Assembly: GCA_035578905.1 (NCBI GenBank)
Contig: JAQJVL010000619.1
Coordinates: forward strand, 258,501 to 322,500
DNA from: Stictocephala bisonia
Taxonomy: Eukaryota > Arthropoda > Insecta > Hemiptera > Membracidae
DNA length: 64,000 nucleotides
Direction: 5' to 3'
Shown: positions 48,470 through 60,429 of the stretch, in pieces
Layout: the number at the start of each line of letters is the position of its first letter
Numbering within the stretch: the stretch's first letter is position 1
Position numbers and translations under genes: made by a program
The notes under the pieces: model-generated
Seen by the model: only the letters and a program-made list of their open reading frames with translations
Told to the model about the DNA's origin: nothing
The model's database searches: none

Positions 48470-48826
48470 TTTAGAATTAACGTGGAAAAATACACTATTT
48501 TACCTGTGAGGTTAGACCTATTTGATTTTAGTATAAACATATGTTTATTGTTTACATTAATGTTAATTTGACACTGGTGTTTAGATAACATTTTTTTGAA
48601 AATCAGCTGTAATAAGTTCTATTTTAAATTTTGTGTATTATATTGAGTATTATTTTATATTTAATATGAATTATCGTATATTTTCTCTGTTTAGGCCAAA
48701 TCAGCTACACAGAATGCCGTGTGACAATCGAAATGGCATTCTTACATAACCTTACCTATAAACAAACAGTTCCAACGTCACATCTTTCTTATTTTTCCAC
48801 GTTCATTCTTAACGCGGAGTAGCAGA
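48470..48826. mobile_element. Possible small MITE with ~22-bp inverted ends
   Basis: The left end TTAGAATTAACGTGGAAAAA is matched on the - strand near 48796-48820 by TTAAGAATGAACGTGGAAAA. The interior (about 300 bp) is AT-rich with no ORF. The target duplication is not clear, so the boundaries are tentative. Confidence 0.45.
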
Positions 48827-49075
48827 TGCTTGATATACTTCAGGATTGTGATTAGTTAAAATATATATTTAATTTTATGTTGCTCATAACATTTAAAAAT
48901 TGTAATAACAAACAAAATATATTTTCAAGCAATAAACAAAATAAATGTATACAACAGTTCTAGGGTGAAATTAAGGAAATGTTAATTTAAGTTGTATTCT
49001 ACTTCTACTAAAGGGATTAAAAGGTCTGTCAATACAAAGTGACTTAAGTTTATTTGTGTATATCTGGATTCTCAG

Positions 49076-49247
49076 ATAAAAGCTCAAGGATATGCGAGTG
49101 CAGAAGGGGAATGCAGAGGAGAGACTTCAGACAGTCAGTTGTTGCCAGAAAATCCATTAACTGGATCTCAAGCTTTACTGGAGATTGCGGTACGGTCAGG
49201 ATTATCCCTTGTGTTTGCATTGCTGCGCCAGAGTTGGAGCACTCCAG
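49076..49247 (+). CDS. HERC1: HERC1-type E3 ubiquitin ligase, coding exon 3
   Basis: Exon of 172 bp from acceptor ggattctcag to donor ccag/gtaaat; it starts in phase 0 and leaves one base (G) for the next codon. It encodes IKAQGYASAEGECRGETSDS, then LTGSQALLEIAVRSGLSLVF and ALLRQSWSTPG. The second half matches the vertebrate HERC1 stretch 'ALIEMGVRTGLSLLFALLRQSW'. The first half is the poorly conserved Ser-rich linker, as in vertebrates. Confidence 0.92.
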
Positions 49248-49645
49248 GTAAATTGACAGTAGACCTAGATTGATTTAGTCTAGAATTGATATATAATAAT
49301 ACGATAAAACCTGCGTCTTAAAATGACACCAGGGTCTGCCAGATGCGAGTAAACCTAGATATGACACAGTGCTTCATTTAACAAATGAACATAGTTTATC
49401 CATGGTTTTTGAGGAATTTCTCATTGCAATTATAATTTAAAATCGATATACTCGTAAGTAATCAAACATTGGAACAAACTTTAAAGTTTAATTGAGTGAG
49501 GCCTTTCGATTACGAAGTAATAATTATCAAACACTCACATCAACTAATACAAAATGTAGATTTGCAATATGTTGAAATAAAAATAAAACATATGTTCCAT
49601 ACAAAATAAACACACATGTGGCTAAATTAGATTTCAAATTATTAA

Positions 49646-50677
49646 CCCTCCAGGTGCTGGGTTGAACTTTCTTAAGTGCTAGGCGTTTTTCATCATGTTT
49701 GCAACTGTATATAAAATATTTTTTTAAATACTGTAAACCTAATGAAAATGGTACATATTACATATCATTATTTTCAGAAAAAATACTTATACAGGACTTA
49801 TATTTTCATGGTAAACTATTGCTGGATGTTATTCTTTACAAAGAAGAAATTTTTTTTCAATTTTTTAAATTTGAGTTCATGTATCAGTTCACAAAAGACA
49901 TAAAATGAAAATCCAAGATAGACATATTGTAGAAAACTTAATAATAAACACAAAAATATATACATGTTATAGGTTATCTTCTTAGACACATTCAGTTAGA
50001 GTAAAAAATGGAAAATTGTCCCATGTAAAAAATCACTAATACATGACAAGTTACACATTTCATTGTAACATGTAGTGTTATTTCACTTTTACAACTCAAA
50101 ATGTTTTCAGCTCACAAAATATAACAATGACAATCAATAAAAAACTAAAATAATTAATTAAAAAATATATCTTATGTACAAAAATTTACATTCTGGAGCA
50201 ATGACAAGATGATTTACTCAGAGTCAACTTCACTCTCAATGTCTGATTGTTCATTTAGTTCGTCTAACACATTTATTATTGCACTAGACCTACTTAATTC
50301 ACTCATTTTTTAAGATAAAATACAATAAAACACAAAATAAAACAATAATAATAGATTACAATAACAAACTTACAATGTAAACAAACACCAAGCGGCAATA
50401 CACTGAGCATCTGATTGTGTGTGTTGAAAACAAAACATACGCTTCTAAACAATTAATTGTTGTATATCGGCTGTTTTGATGCAGACATATTCCATAGAGT
50501 ATAATATGTTCCGCGTTTCTTCTACTTCAATACTATATAACATACTTTGTAATATTCAGTCGTTTAAAGCTGCTAGTGCGTTTTAAATAGATCGCGTACC
50601 TAACATCGCGCTACGCGATGTCAGCACTACAACGGCGAGCGCTGACATCGCGCTACGCGATGTCAGCACCTGGAGGG
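49646..50677. mobile_element. TTAA-flanked piggyBac-like element, 1.03 kb
   Basis: TTAA at 49642-49645 and 50678-50681. The inverted termini are CCCTCCAGGTGCTG (left) and its complement CAGCACCTGGAGGG (right). Near the right end, CTGACATCGCGCTACGCGAT-type palindromic motifs occur twice (50606-50627 and 50642-50666), flanking GGCGAGCGC. The interior is AT-rich; a 69-codon frame (49699-49908) and an acidic reading on the - strand near 50220 are too short to call. No transposase, so it is non-autonomous. It sits in HERC1 intron 3, directly abutting the 41-bp minisatellite. Confidence 0.87.
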
Positions 50678-50678
50678 T

Positions 50679-52443
50679 TAAATAAGGAGAATGTTGTATT
50701 GGTGGTGGTTCATCACTGACTAATAAGGAGAATGTTGTATTGGTGGTGGTTCATCACTGACTAATAAGGAGAATGTTGTATTGGTGGTGGTTCATCACTG
50801 ACTAATAAGGAGAATGTTGTATTGGTGGTGGTTCATCACTGACTAATAAGGAGAATGTTGTATTGGTGGTGGTTCTTCACTGACTAATAAGGAGAATGTT
50901 GTATTGGTGGTGGTTCATCACTGACTAATAAGGAGAATGTTGTATTGGTGGTGGTTCATCACTGACTAATAAGGAGAATGTTGTATTGGTGGTGGTTCTT
51001 CACTGACTAATAAGGAGAATGTTGTATTGGTGGTGGTTCATCACTGACTAATAAGGAGAATGTTGTATTGGTGGTGGTTCATCACTGACTAATAAGGAGA
51101 ATGTTGTATTGGTGGTGGTTCTTCACTGACTAATAAGGAGAATGTTGTATTGGTGGTGGTTCATCACTGACTAATAAGGAGAATGTTGTATTGGTGGTGG
51201 TTCATCACTGACTAATAAGGAGAATGTTGTATTGGTGGTGGTTCATCACTGACTAATAAGGAGAATGTTGTATTGGTGGTGGTTCATCACTGACTAATAA
51301 GGAGAATGTTGTATTGGTGGTGGTTCTTCACTGACTAATAAAGAATGTTGTATTGGTGGTGGTTCATCACTGACTAACAAGGAGAATGTTGTATTGGTGG
51401 TGGTTCATCACTGACTAATAAGGAGAATGTTGTATTGGTGGTGGTTCTTCACTGACTAATAAGGAGAATGTTGTATTGGTGGTGGTTCATCACTGACTAA
51501 TAAGGAGAATGTTGTATTGGTGGTGGTTCATCACTGACTAATAAGGAGAATGTTGTATTGGTGGTGGTTCATCACTGACTAATAAGGAGAACGTTGTATT
51601 GGTGGTGGTTCTTCACTGACTAATGAGGAGAATGTTGTATTGGTGGTGGTTCTTCACTGACTAATAAGGAGAATGTTGTATTGGTGGTGGTTCATCACTG
51701 ACTAATAAGGAGAATGTTGTATTGGTGGTGGTTCATCACTGACTAATAAGGAGAATGTTGTATTGGTGGTGGTTCATCACTGACTAATAAGGAGAATGTT
51801 GTATTGGTGGTGGTTCATCACTGACTAATAAGGAGAATGTTGTATTGGTGGTGGTTCATCACTGACTCATAAGGAGAATGTTGTATTGGTGGTGGTTCAT
51901 CACTGACTCATAAGGAGAATGTTGTATTGGTGGTGGTTCATCACTGACTAATAAGGAGAATGTTGTATTGGTGGTGGTTCATCACTGACTAATAAGGAGA
52001 ATGTTGTATTGGTGGTGGTTCATCACTGACTAATAAGGAGAATGTTGTATTGGTGGTGGTTCATCACTGACTAATAAGGAGAATGTTGTATTGGTGGTGG
52101 TTCATCACTGACTAATAAGGAGAATGTTGTATTGGTGGTGGTTCATCACTGACTAATAAGGAGAATGTTGTATTGGTGGTGGTTCATCACTGACTAATAA
52201 GGAGAATGTTGTATTGGTGGTGGTTCATCACTGACTAATAAGGAGAATGTTGTATTGGTGGTGGTTCATCACTGACTAATAAGGAGAATGTTGTATTGGT
52301 GGTGGTTCATCACTGACTAATAAGGAGAATGTTGTATTGGTGGTGGTTCATCACTGACTCATAAGGAGAATGTTGTATTGGTGGTGGTTCATCACTGACT
52401 AATAAGGAGAATGTTGTATTGGTGGTGGTTCATCACTGACTAA
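50679..52443. repeat. 41-bp minisatellite, ~43 copies
   Basis: Head-to-tail units start TAATAAGGAGAATGTTGTAT and finish TGGTGGTGGTTC(A/T)TCACTGAC. Copies are nearly identical. The main variants are TTCATCACTG versus TTCTTCACTG (the latter clustered in the first two-thirds), an occasional CTCATAAGG, and one 2-bp deletion near 51340. The period is constant at 41 bp and there are no spacers. The first unit begins within the TTAA of the preceding transposon. Such homogeneity implies recent expansion or gene conversion, and length polymorphism is likely. Confidence 0.97.
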
Positions 52444-52444
52444 T

Positions 52445-53110
52445 TTTTCTATGTATTTATTCATGAATTTTATCTCATATTCAACTGATAATTTTGAAAT
52501 TCTTTTAGTATTTCAAAGGATAAAAACTATGGCCAGTTTCTACAGCATGTTTAGCCATTTCTGATTTTTCAACTTGTTCATATTTTAAATTTGCTTTGTG
52601 TTCTTTATATAGAGTTATATAGAGTTTTTATTTTTCTTGTCTGTTTTTGCCATTATATACCTGTTCATAGTTATCACAGTTAATTTAGTACATTCCTGAT
52701 TTGTCTTCTTTTAAAATTTTTGATTTAGGATTTTCTAGTATGTTTTTAATTTTGGATTTTGATTTGAATGCTAATTTGAGATTGGTATGTTTTTAAAATA
52801 TTTTATTTATTTGGTTAGATAAAGATGTAAATTTTAGTTGTTTCCACTCATAATTTTTCTTTTCTCCATAATGTTGTTCTTGATAGTTTCATCTTTTTGT
52901 AAAATTTTCTTTTTATTATATTTTCAATCAATTTTGTTGAGTATCCATTTATCTTTGCAATTTCTTAATTTTTTTTGACTTCTTTTTTGTAGTTTGTTTC
53001 TGAAAATGAGTGTTTAGAAGTCTGTGAACTAATAATGTTCTGGTTTCCAGCCTGTTGGTAATGAATTGAAGGTAGCTATTTTTTTATTCAGGGGACGGAA
53101 GGAATCAACT
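52445..53110 (-). pseudogene. Penelope-like element remnant (RT end + GIY-YIG)
   Basis: On the - strand, with stops: ATFNSLPTGWKPEHY, then IAKINGYSTKLIENIIKRKF (the end of a Penelope RT), then SGMY, stop, INCDNYEQVYN (degenerate GIY...C..C..YIG endonuclease), TLYKEHKANLKYEQVEKSEM and AKHAVETGHSFY. This is the order expected of Penelope-like elements. Stops and substitutions in both GIY and YIG motifs make it inactive. It immediately follows the 41-bp minisatellite in HERC1 intron 3 and belongs to a different lineage from the 23.2-kb copy. Confidence 0.75.
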
Positions 53111-53525
53111 GTAATAAATGTGTTGTTTTGGGTTGGTTTGCTATAAATATCAAATCTATTTTTGTGTACTCTTGTTTTTTGTTATTAAAAGATCAAGACC
53201 TCTTAATAAAAACTATGTTATTAAAGAACATAGTTTTGTTGCAATGGTATTTCAGCGGGCATTTGAAAATATCATGTCTGAGAACATGTGTAGTGTTAAA
53301 GAAATTAAAGTTACACGAGTTGCATCATTTTAAACCCTAAACAAATTTTGAAATAATATACTATGAGATGCTACATTTGCAGTGTAAAAACTAAAATAGT
53401 AAATAAAGTATTGTATTATTATGAAAATTTTGTTATGAAACAGGATATAGTGGGTGCTTTACATTTTAAGAAATCAAATTTATTCTGTGTTATATTGCTT
53501 TACACAGTATCTTATGAGATCAGTA

Positions 53526-54138
53526 CAGTAAACCTCATTTTATCCAGATCCAAATTATCTGGATTTTGGTTTATATGGATCAGCTGATCGATCTGATGGA
53601 CGGTGAATATTTGTTTTCTAAAGTTGTTACACCACCGTAGAAACATTAATTATCATTCTCTCATGGCAGCTCCGGCGATAAACACATTACAGCCGCATTG
53701 CTTGTGTAGTATCATAGACATGCATGCGTGCAGACACGGTTCCCGGTACACAGCAAATTGTATGTACTGTATTGTATTTGAATTTGTTCTTGGATGATTC
53801 ACACGGATCGCTAGCATTGCTAGTTGTCATGTTGCGCGCTTGTTAATGTTTATATTAGTTGCCGCTGAGTTGCGTACATAAACATTTAAGGTTATAATAC
53901 GGTTATGAATATGCAGAATATTGAATAGTGCTGAATAAATGCTTTCTAGTGTGACAGTAAATGTTGTTAAACGCTATTTTATATGGTATAAAGCTAGTTT
54001 ATTCATATGACCTTCCTATACAGATGTTTATCACTGTCCATACTATCTAAGTCACAAGAATAGCCAATAAAATTGCTTCCTGTAGATTCGGCTTTTTGTT
54101 TTACCACCACATTATTCTGGATGAAATGAGGTTTACTG
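53526..54138. mobile_element. pogo/Tigger-type MITE, 613 bp
   Basis: TA dinucleotides flank inverted termini CAGTAAACCTCATTTTATCC (left) and CAGTAAACCTCATTTCATCC (right, - strand). CAGT-starting ends at a TA target are typical of the pogo/Tigger branch of Tc1/mariner. The interior has no transposase. A 64-codon frame at 53603-53797 has no recognisable motif. Confidence 0.85.
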
Positions 54139-55045
54139 TAATAGGTTTCAGAGCATCATCAATGACCTTAACAATAAATTACATAACACATGTGCACCAT
54201 CACTATCGTCTAAAGCAGGAAGCCGCATTCTTCCTTTACCATGTAAAATTTGATTCGAGGTCAAGCAGAGAAGAAAAATAATAATAAGTTTAACATTAGT
54301 TAAAGTAAAAAAACAATTTTCCCTGTAGATGTCATGTCTAAAAATAAGATATACAATTCTCTCACGTGAAGCTTCTTTTTTTCATGAGAAGTATACAAAG
54401 ACATAATGAACCTGTTTTACATGCAATGTATTTCTGTTTGTAATGTGATAGACGCTTACATTATATGAAAGATTATCCAGTTTGATCGGAAGACATTTAA
54501 AGATAAAATGAAAATGGTACAGTTATGTAAAAATACTACAAACTCTAGTATAGTAAATTCTTTGACAGATATCAGAGGTAACGGATATGACAGAGAGTTT
54601 TAGTAAAAAAATTTGATTATATATTAAGAGGGATGCTGCACAAAAAATTGTTGCCTCAAATAAACTGTTATTATTGTGCAGAAGTTCCCTATTTATTTTT
54701 GCTTTGACTCCTTCAACCCTTTACGATCGAAAGCTGTAAGAGGTACGGCTTGTTCATTCTGTGTTAATAATGTTGGTAAGTCAGTTCCCAAGTGCTCTCA
54801 TTGTGCTGAGATCAGTTGTCAACAATTAGTAATGTCAATAAATCAGTTTTATCAAAAATAGCAGTACAGATAAAATTATTTTAAATGTGTATTTTACAGC
54901 TGATTGATACTTTGATTACACGTCTGCCAGAACACCAGTTATGCATAGTCACTTTTAATATTATTTATGATGATAGTTTAAAGTAATTTCTTTATCATTA
55001 TTCTAATTTAGTTGTTATAGGCTACTTATGAGTTATGTTTAGTAT
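54139..55045. other. HERC1 intron 3, nothing recognised
   Basis: AT-rich sequence with no conserved coding, RNA or terminal-repeat signal. Confidence 0.4.
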
Positions 55046-55049
55046 TTAA

Positions 55050-55785
55050 CACATTCGCTGCAGCGGCGCCTAGTGTCGCTCAGTGTTTGGTGCAGAACTG
55101 CCTTGACTAGTTTGGTATCTTGGCTGTACACTTAGCTATTTAAATATATTGACAAGTAAAATCAATTTATATGTAATTCATACAATATTTTTAGTTGATA
55201 TTTTTGTATTTACCAAATTTAACCCTCTTTAAAGTCCACCGGAACATTCCATTCCAGATAATTTATTTTATTTATCACAAGCCGTAATAGACAAATCTGA
55301 ATCTCCTGTTACGACCTCGAACTGTGAACTTACTGTGTTCAGACTTGCCAGAACTCACAATCTCTTCAAAAAGAACCCCTCGTCAGGGTCCAGCCATTTT
55401 ATACATATTATAAATAACCTAAATATCTACAGTAAAGTAAAAGCTGCATAAACACTATGTACACCTTGTACAATACATAGACAGTACAAATGAACGTCAA
55501 ACAACACAAATATATTACAATTTAAGCCCAAAACGCACAAATGTATTACAATACTTTACTAAATGCACAAATATTATGGTAATAATATAGAAAAAAAAAA
55601 AAGCCACAATTCCGATATCACCGGAATTAAATGTTGTTTACACTTACTAGTCCAACCACTTTAACATAAGGTACACGCTCTCTCCCCGATGCTAACCTCA
55701 GTGCGTAGTATGTGATTATACTAACCAAGCGAGGTGGCGTGTGCCTCTCGCCTTAGGTTGTACTGACCCAGATGCAGCGAATGTG
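55050..55785. mobile_element. TTAA-flanked element, 736 bp
   Basis: TTAA at 55046-55049 and 55786-55789. The inverted termini are CACATTCGCTGCA (left) and TGCAGCGAATGTG (right). Both ends are GC-rich with an AT-rich core and no ORF. The ends differ from those of the other TTAA elements here, so this is a separate non-autonomous piggyBac-like family. Confidence 0.84.
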
Positions 55786-55989
55786 TTAAGGGTTTTATTA
55801 TGTGTGGCCACTGTTTCAATAAGTGAACATTTTGTTATATCCCATGCTAGGTTTCGGTGTATCTAGGGTTAATGTAATATTAATAAACAATTTTGGTACC
55901 TATATTTGCACTAGTTTTTGTTTTTTAGTGGTAAAGACTAATAATCACACAAAAGTGAAACAACTAAAATAAATGTTCTCCTAGCATGC

Positions 55990-58925
55990 TACTGCATTGA
56001 ACGTTTGTGCTTACCCCCAACGAGGATCACACCTACATCTAAAAGGTCAATAGACTGGGTGTGCACAAACTTCGGAAAAGACCTGGAAGTAAAGGTAGCT
56101 ATCACTGGCCTCTCGGACCATACATCACAAACAGTCAGTATCAACCTCACTAAACAGCATAGCATAATGCAAAAGGAAAAACTTGTGTCTTCAGTAATCG
56201 TAACCTAGGTAATCTTAAATTTCTTTTACAGCAACAGAATTGGGAATCAGTCATAAATAACCAAAATACAAATCAAGCATATGCAAACTTTGATGAAATA
56301 ATTCAAAAGTCTTTAAATTCAGCCTGTCCATACACCCTTAAGAGAGCAAAATGAAAACGAAAAACCTTTTTATGGGATAAAGAAACGGAAAAGCTTAAAA
56401 AAGAATATACCAAAGCCCTAGAAAAAGAACTGTGCTCAGGACTTGAGAGTGACAAGAGGGACACAGCCCTAAGAAAGAAAGCATATGATCTTAAATTAAA
56501 AACTTTAAAAAAACAGAACATAAGCAAACATATTGAGGAGTCAGAAAATAAGTCAAAAGCCCTATGGGAAGTTATCAATAGGGAACGGACAGCCAAAACA
56601 AAAACTAACAACCAGCTCACACTCAATATTGAAGGTAAAATTACTGGAAACTCAACTAAAATTGCATGTCACCTCAACCGTTACTTTGCCAATATTGCTG
56701 AAGAAACTTTACGCCAGAATTCTATAGCACCTGCAACACAACAAATAGCAGAACTAACACAAAATCATTCAATAGAAAAGCAGCTACTATTTACACCTAC
56801 AACAGAATATGAAGTACAAAATATAATAGAAGATATTATAATTTGTACTTCAATGCCACTGTAGGTGTATGGGTGGGTGGGTGGGTCAGTACCATTGTAG
56901 GTGTACGGGTGGGCGGATGGGTCAGTACCACTGTATGTGTATGGGTGGGCTCGTGAGTGTACAACTAAATTGTCTTGGAGTGGGTTTTCAAGTCGCAGGT
57001 ATCGAAATGAAATAAACATATATCTAAGTTCATCCTTGAGTAAGCTATAGATCTCATGTAAGATTTAGGTAACCATTAAATTCACAAAGAAAAATGCTTC
57101 CATAGAGTTCAACTCCTGCAACAGTGCGTTAATTACAACAAAAAATATCACAAATGCATTTAAGGAATTAAATGCGAATTTCATCGCCGTGTGAATGTAA
57201 GCCTACGATACGAACACCTACAATAAGACCATTAGAAATTCTTATAATAGAAGATATTATAATAACAGAAAATATAATCAAAAACATCAAGTGGCCTAGA
57301 TGAAATCTCCTCAAAGCTATTGAAAAGTTGCAAAGAAGAAATTATTATCCCCTTGACACACATTATAAACTGCTCATTACAGGAGGGCATCTTTCCGGAA
57401 AAATTGAAAACTTCCAAAGTATACCCTAAGTACAAAAGCGGCTCAACCACAGAAGCAAGTAATCGTCCCATATCTCTAACATCAACTTTTTCCAAAGTAA
57501 TTGAAAAGGTTATACTGCAGAGACTTATAGAACATCTGAACTACAACAAGCTCTTAACAGATAACCAGCATGGAGTCTTGAAAGGAAGGTCTACCATAAC
57601 AGCAATCACACAGCTTGTTTAACATATTATTGATCAAATAGAAAGAGGCAACTCAGTTATCAGCCTGTTCCTTGACTTTAGTCGTGCTTTTGACTGCCTT
57701 GACCACCACCTACTTATCAAGAAGTTACAATCCCTCAGAATAAAGGGGATACCAGGCAAATGGTTCAAAAGCTACCTTAGCAGGAGAAAATAGCTAGTGG
57801 AACTGAAATGCAATCAGAATGGAACGATGAGCAAGGTACAGTCAACACCAATTCTGATGAAGCGAGGAGTGCCCCAATGCTCGGTTCTGGGACCAGTCCT
57901 TATCCTGTTACTGACAAATGACCTCCCCCAATATATGGATAGCCTCTGCCAAACTGTAATGTATGCGGACGATACCGTACTTACGCTGGCTAACAAAAAC
58001 AAAGAACATCTTAAAAAAGAAACACTCAAGACTTTCAACTTAGCCAAGCAATATAGCAGTAAAAACGACCTAGTCTTAAATGATAATAAAACTGTTCAAA
58101 TGAAATACAGTACAAGAGGAAATGAACAAGATGGTCTACCTAGCATTAAAACAGAAGAAAGTACAAAATACCTGGGTATTACATTGATATGAACCTGAAA
58201 TGGAATGCTCACATCGAAGCATTGTGTAAAAAGCTTGCATCAGGCATCTTTGTCATGAGAAGAATAATGAAAATATGTGGACCAACTGCAGCAAGAACAG
58301 CATACTTTTCATTGTTCGAGGCCCATCTAAGATATGGCCTTTCAGTATGGGGTGGAACAACAAATGCAAACATGGAGAGAGTATTTCTGCAACAAAAAAA
58401 GGCAGTGAGGATCCTAGGTGGCCTGGAAAACCAAGACAGCTGTCGACAAGCCTTCAAAGACCTCAAAATACTCACAGTACCGGCACTGTATATTAGTGAG
58501 GTAATTCTGCTGGTGATGTCATCAGACAAACCAAAACTTGGAGACTACCACCAGTACAACACCAGAAACGCTTCTGACTTCTCACTCCCCATACACCATC
58601 TCAGTCTTGCCGAGAAAAAGCCAACCTACAAAGGAGCACTCTTCTTAAACAAGCTGAGTGATCACATTAAACAGGACACTGGGACGCGCTTCAAGAAACA
58701 ACTCCTGAAATGGCTTGAAGAACACCCACTCTACTCGGAAAAGGAGTTCCTGGAACGAAGAAATGAAATAGACATCCCTTAGCAATATAACGACTCATTA
58801 TTCTTATTTTTTGACTTAAGTTGCCATTACCTTATGCATTTATACCTATTAAATTTAAATTATTGACACCAACACCATTCTCTATGACTGTGTGAATAAA
58901 GAACTTTTGTCTTGTCTTGTAATAA
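55990..58925 (+). pseudogene. Broken LINE (Jockey/CR1 group) with internal insertion
   Basis: It starts at the end of an APE endonuclease (TRITPTSKRSIDWVCTNFGK, then TGLSDHTSQ). A Lys-rich linker follows (WDKETEKLKKEYTKALEKEL), then LWEVINRERTAKTK and NRYFANIAEE before the 400-bp insertion. The RT resumes with EGIFPEKLKTSKVYPKYKSG, NRPISLTSTFSKVIEKVILQ, LFLDFSRAFDCLDHHLLIKK (motif A), RGVPQCSVLGPV (motif B; the usual Gly of PQG is Cys) and VMYADDTVLTLA (YADD intact). The C-terminal part in the next frame (58189-58782) reads LRYGLSVWGGTTNANMERVF and AVRILGGLENQDSCRQAFKD, ending in a normal stop. Stops at about 56351, 57620 and 57793 and a frameshift at about 58190 inactivate it. The 3' end is AATAAAGAACTTTTGTCTTG (about 58896) with a TTGTC-type tail. 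Confidence 0.9.
56822..57263. mobile_element. 400-bp insertion in a LINE, 21-bp direct repeats, contains minisatellite
   Basis: The host LINE sequence is duplicated at 56822-56842 and 57243-57263 (both TATAATAGAAGATATTATAA plus T). The insert (56843-57242) starts with three G-rich copies of the dispersed minisatellite (56860-56955) and then about 280 bp of unrelated AT-rich sequence with AATGAAATAAACATA. A 21-bp duplication is longer than usual for DNA transposons and is more like target-primed retrotransposition or repair-associated insertion. Confidence 0.75.
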
Positions 58926-59060
58926 CAAAATAATAAATTATTCTAACATTGTTAAAATAATTTTTTCTGTGATGTTTTATCAAATTATGACACTGTGGAA
59001 AATTAAAACCTACAGCTAGGTTAAGAATATAAAATAAAATTATATTTTTCTTTCTTTTTC

Positions 59061-59222
59061 TTTTTATAAAAACTTCACTTGCCAGTTCACATGGGCCTTA
59101 AGGCCTGTGTGTGAACTTTATTCAACGAGTGAAGTACCGACTGTTTGCTCAGTGGGGACTCGAGCCTTGGACAATGCCCTCCGTAGTCTGAAGCCTTAGC
59201 CACTGAGCCACCACACTCATAT
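59061..59222 (-). mobile_element. tRNA-derived SINE
   Basis: On the - strand: GTGGTGGCTCAGTGGCTAAG (RNA polymerase III box A TGGCTCAGTGG) followed about 35 bp later by GGCTCGAGTCC (box B). Further on come ACTTCACTCGTTGAATAAAG and a GC palindrome, AGGCCTTAAGGCC. An A-rich AAAAAGAAAAAGAAAG tail lies at about 59041-59062. Box spacing and tail are those of a tRNA-related SINE. Not a functional tRNA: the cloverleaf is not conserved. HERC1 intron 3, antisense. Confidence 0.8.
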
Positions 59223-59514
59223 AATTTACCAATTTAAACATTTTGTACTAACATATAATAAAAAATTAAAATGATCTGTAAGTTTAGTAGTCTCAGAGTG
59301 TTTATTATTCTCTCAGTGGCTGTAGGATGATAAAATTCCTAATTTGAATCTTTTTTATAGTTTTTTTATAGATATAAGAAATATTCTGAAATTTTTTTGT
59401 TAATGGATTATAATAGACTTGCAAGTTCATTTACTGTAGGATAAATAAATATTTATGTTCATAGCTGTAACAGAATTAAAGTAATAGGATTAGTTTAGAT
59501 ACAATGTGTGTTGT

Positions 59515-59830
59515 AACTACAAATAAACCAGAGTGCAACAGAGAGTAGGCGCCAGAATAATAGGACGGAAAATGGTTAATGAGTAACATAACATTTTTCG
59601 AAAGAAGTAATAAGTTCAGGATGTCTGTAGTGTAGCCTGCAACGGACAAAGGAATTAGGATTGATATAATTTCCCTCTCTAATTACACCTGGTTTGTGGT
59701 GTCATGGAGGCAATATTATATGGAGCAGATGACCATGAGATGATTTTCCTGGGTCTCAAGTCTGCTTGCTACTGATGGGAGGGTGAATAGAATAATTGAG
59801 AGCAAATGAATGTAACGGAAGGATATTGAC
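59515..59830 (+). other. Possible LINE 3'-end fragment
   Basis: TGGTTTGTGGTGTCATGGAG with GAGCAGATGACCATGAGATG at 59690-59740 resembles 11228-11285 downstream of the LINE C-terminal remnant there. Coding similarity is too weak to name. Confidence 0.3.
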
Positions 59831-60252
59831 TAGAAATATTTAAAAGTTAAGTTTGTTTGCTATTACCGAAAATTTCTTATGTATTCCTTATTTGTTTTTA
59901 TTTTAATATTTTATTTCCTATAAATTATTGTTTAAAACTGTTGTATTGCTAACTTAAAGTTAGTTTTGATTTTTATATTTGGGGCTAATTTTAAGTAGAG
60001 GCTTTTAGGCCCACCTTTGCAACTTTGTTATTATAAATTTGCAGATGTTTCATTCTAGTCTGTGCATTGAACATTTATGTACTTTTGTGTATCTGTTTTT
60101 GTATTTTTGTTTGATTTTTGATTTCACTGAAAATTTTACTGATTTCCTTTCTCTTTTGAAGTGAATCCTCTAATATAATATTTTGTTAAGTAATAAATTA
60201 AGTGAGTGAGGGGCTATAAATGTATCATTAATCCACCAGTTATTGCCAACAG

Positions 60253-60429
60253 GAAGTGCAGACATCTGTTGTGAGATGTTAACAAGTGCATTATCAGTAG
60301 TCATGGCTTTACCCCCTCTGTCATTGGCAAATGAGAATCATATCTCAGGCCTTGGTGTGGAGACTTTAAGCCAAGTAGGAGCCTTTCTGCGTCAAGTTGC
60401 AGTGCCTACATCAGGGGCCGGTGTCAAAG
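60253..60429 (+). CDS. HERC1: HERC1-type E3 ubiquitin ligase, coding exon 4
   Basis: 177 bp from acceptor attgccaacag to donor caaag/gtaact. The first two bases complete the Gly codon started at 49247. It reads SADICCEMLTSALSVVMALP, PLSLANENHISGLGVETLSQ and VGAFLRQVAVPTSGAGVKG. It matches vertebrate HERC1 'VSSLPPLSLANESKI...GLDCLSQVTTFLKGV.IPNSGAD' closely, so the join across an 11.0-kb intron full of repeats is secure. It leaves one base for the next exon. Confidence 0.94.

Noticed and set aside
50679..52443. Protein-coding tandem repeat
   Set aside because: The 41-bp period is not a multiple of three and stops (TAA, TGA) occur in every unit and frame set.
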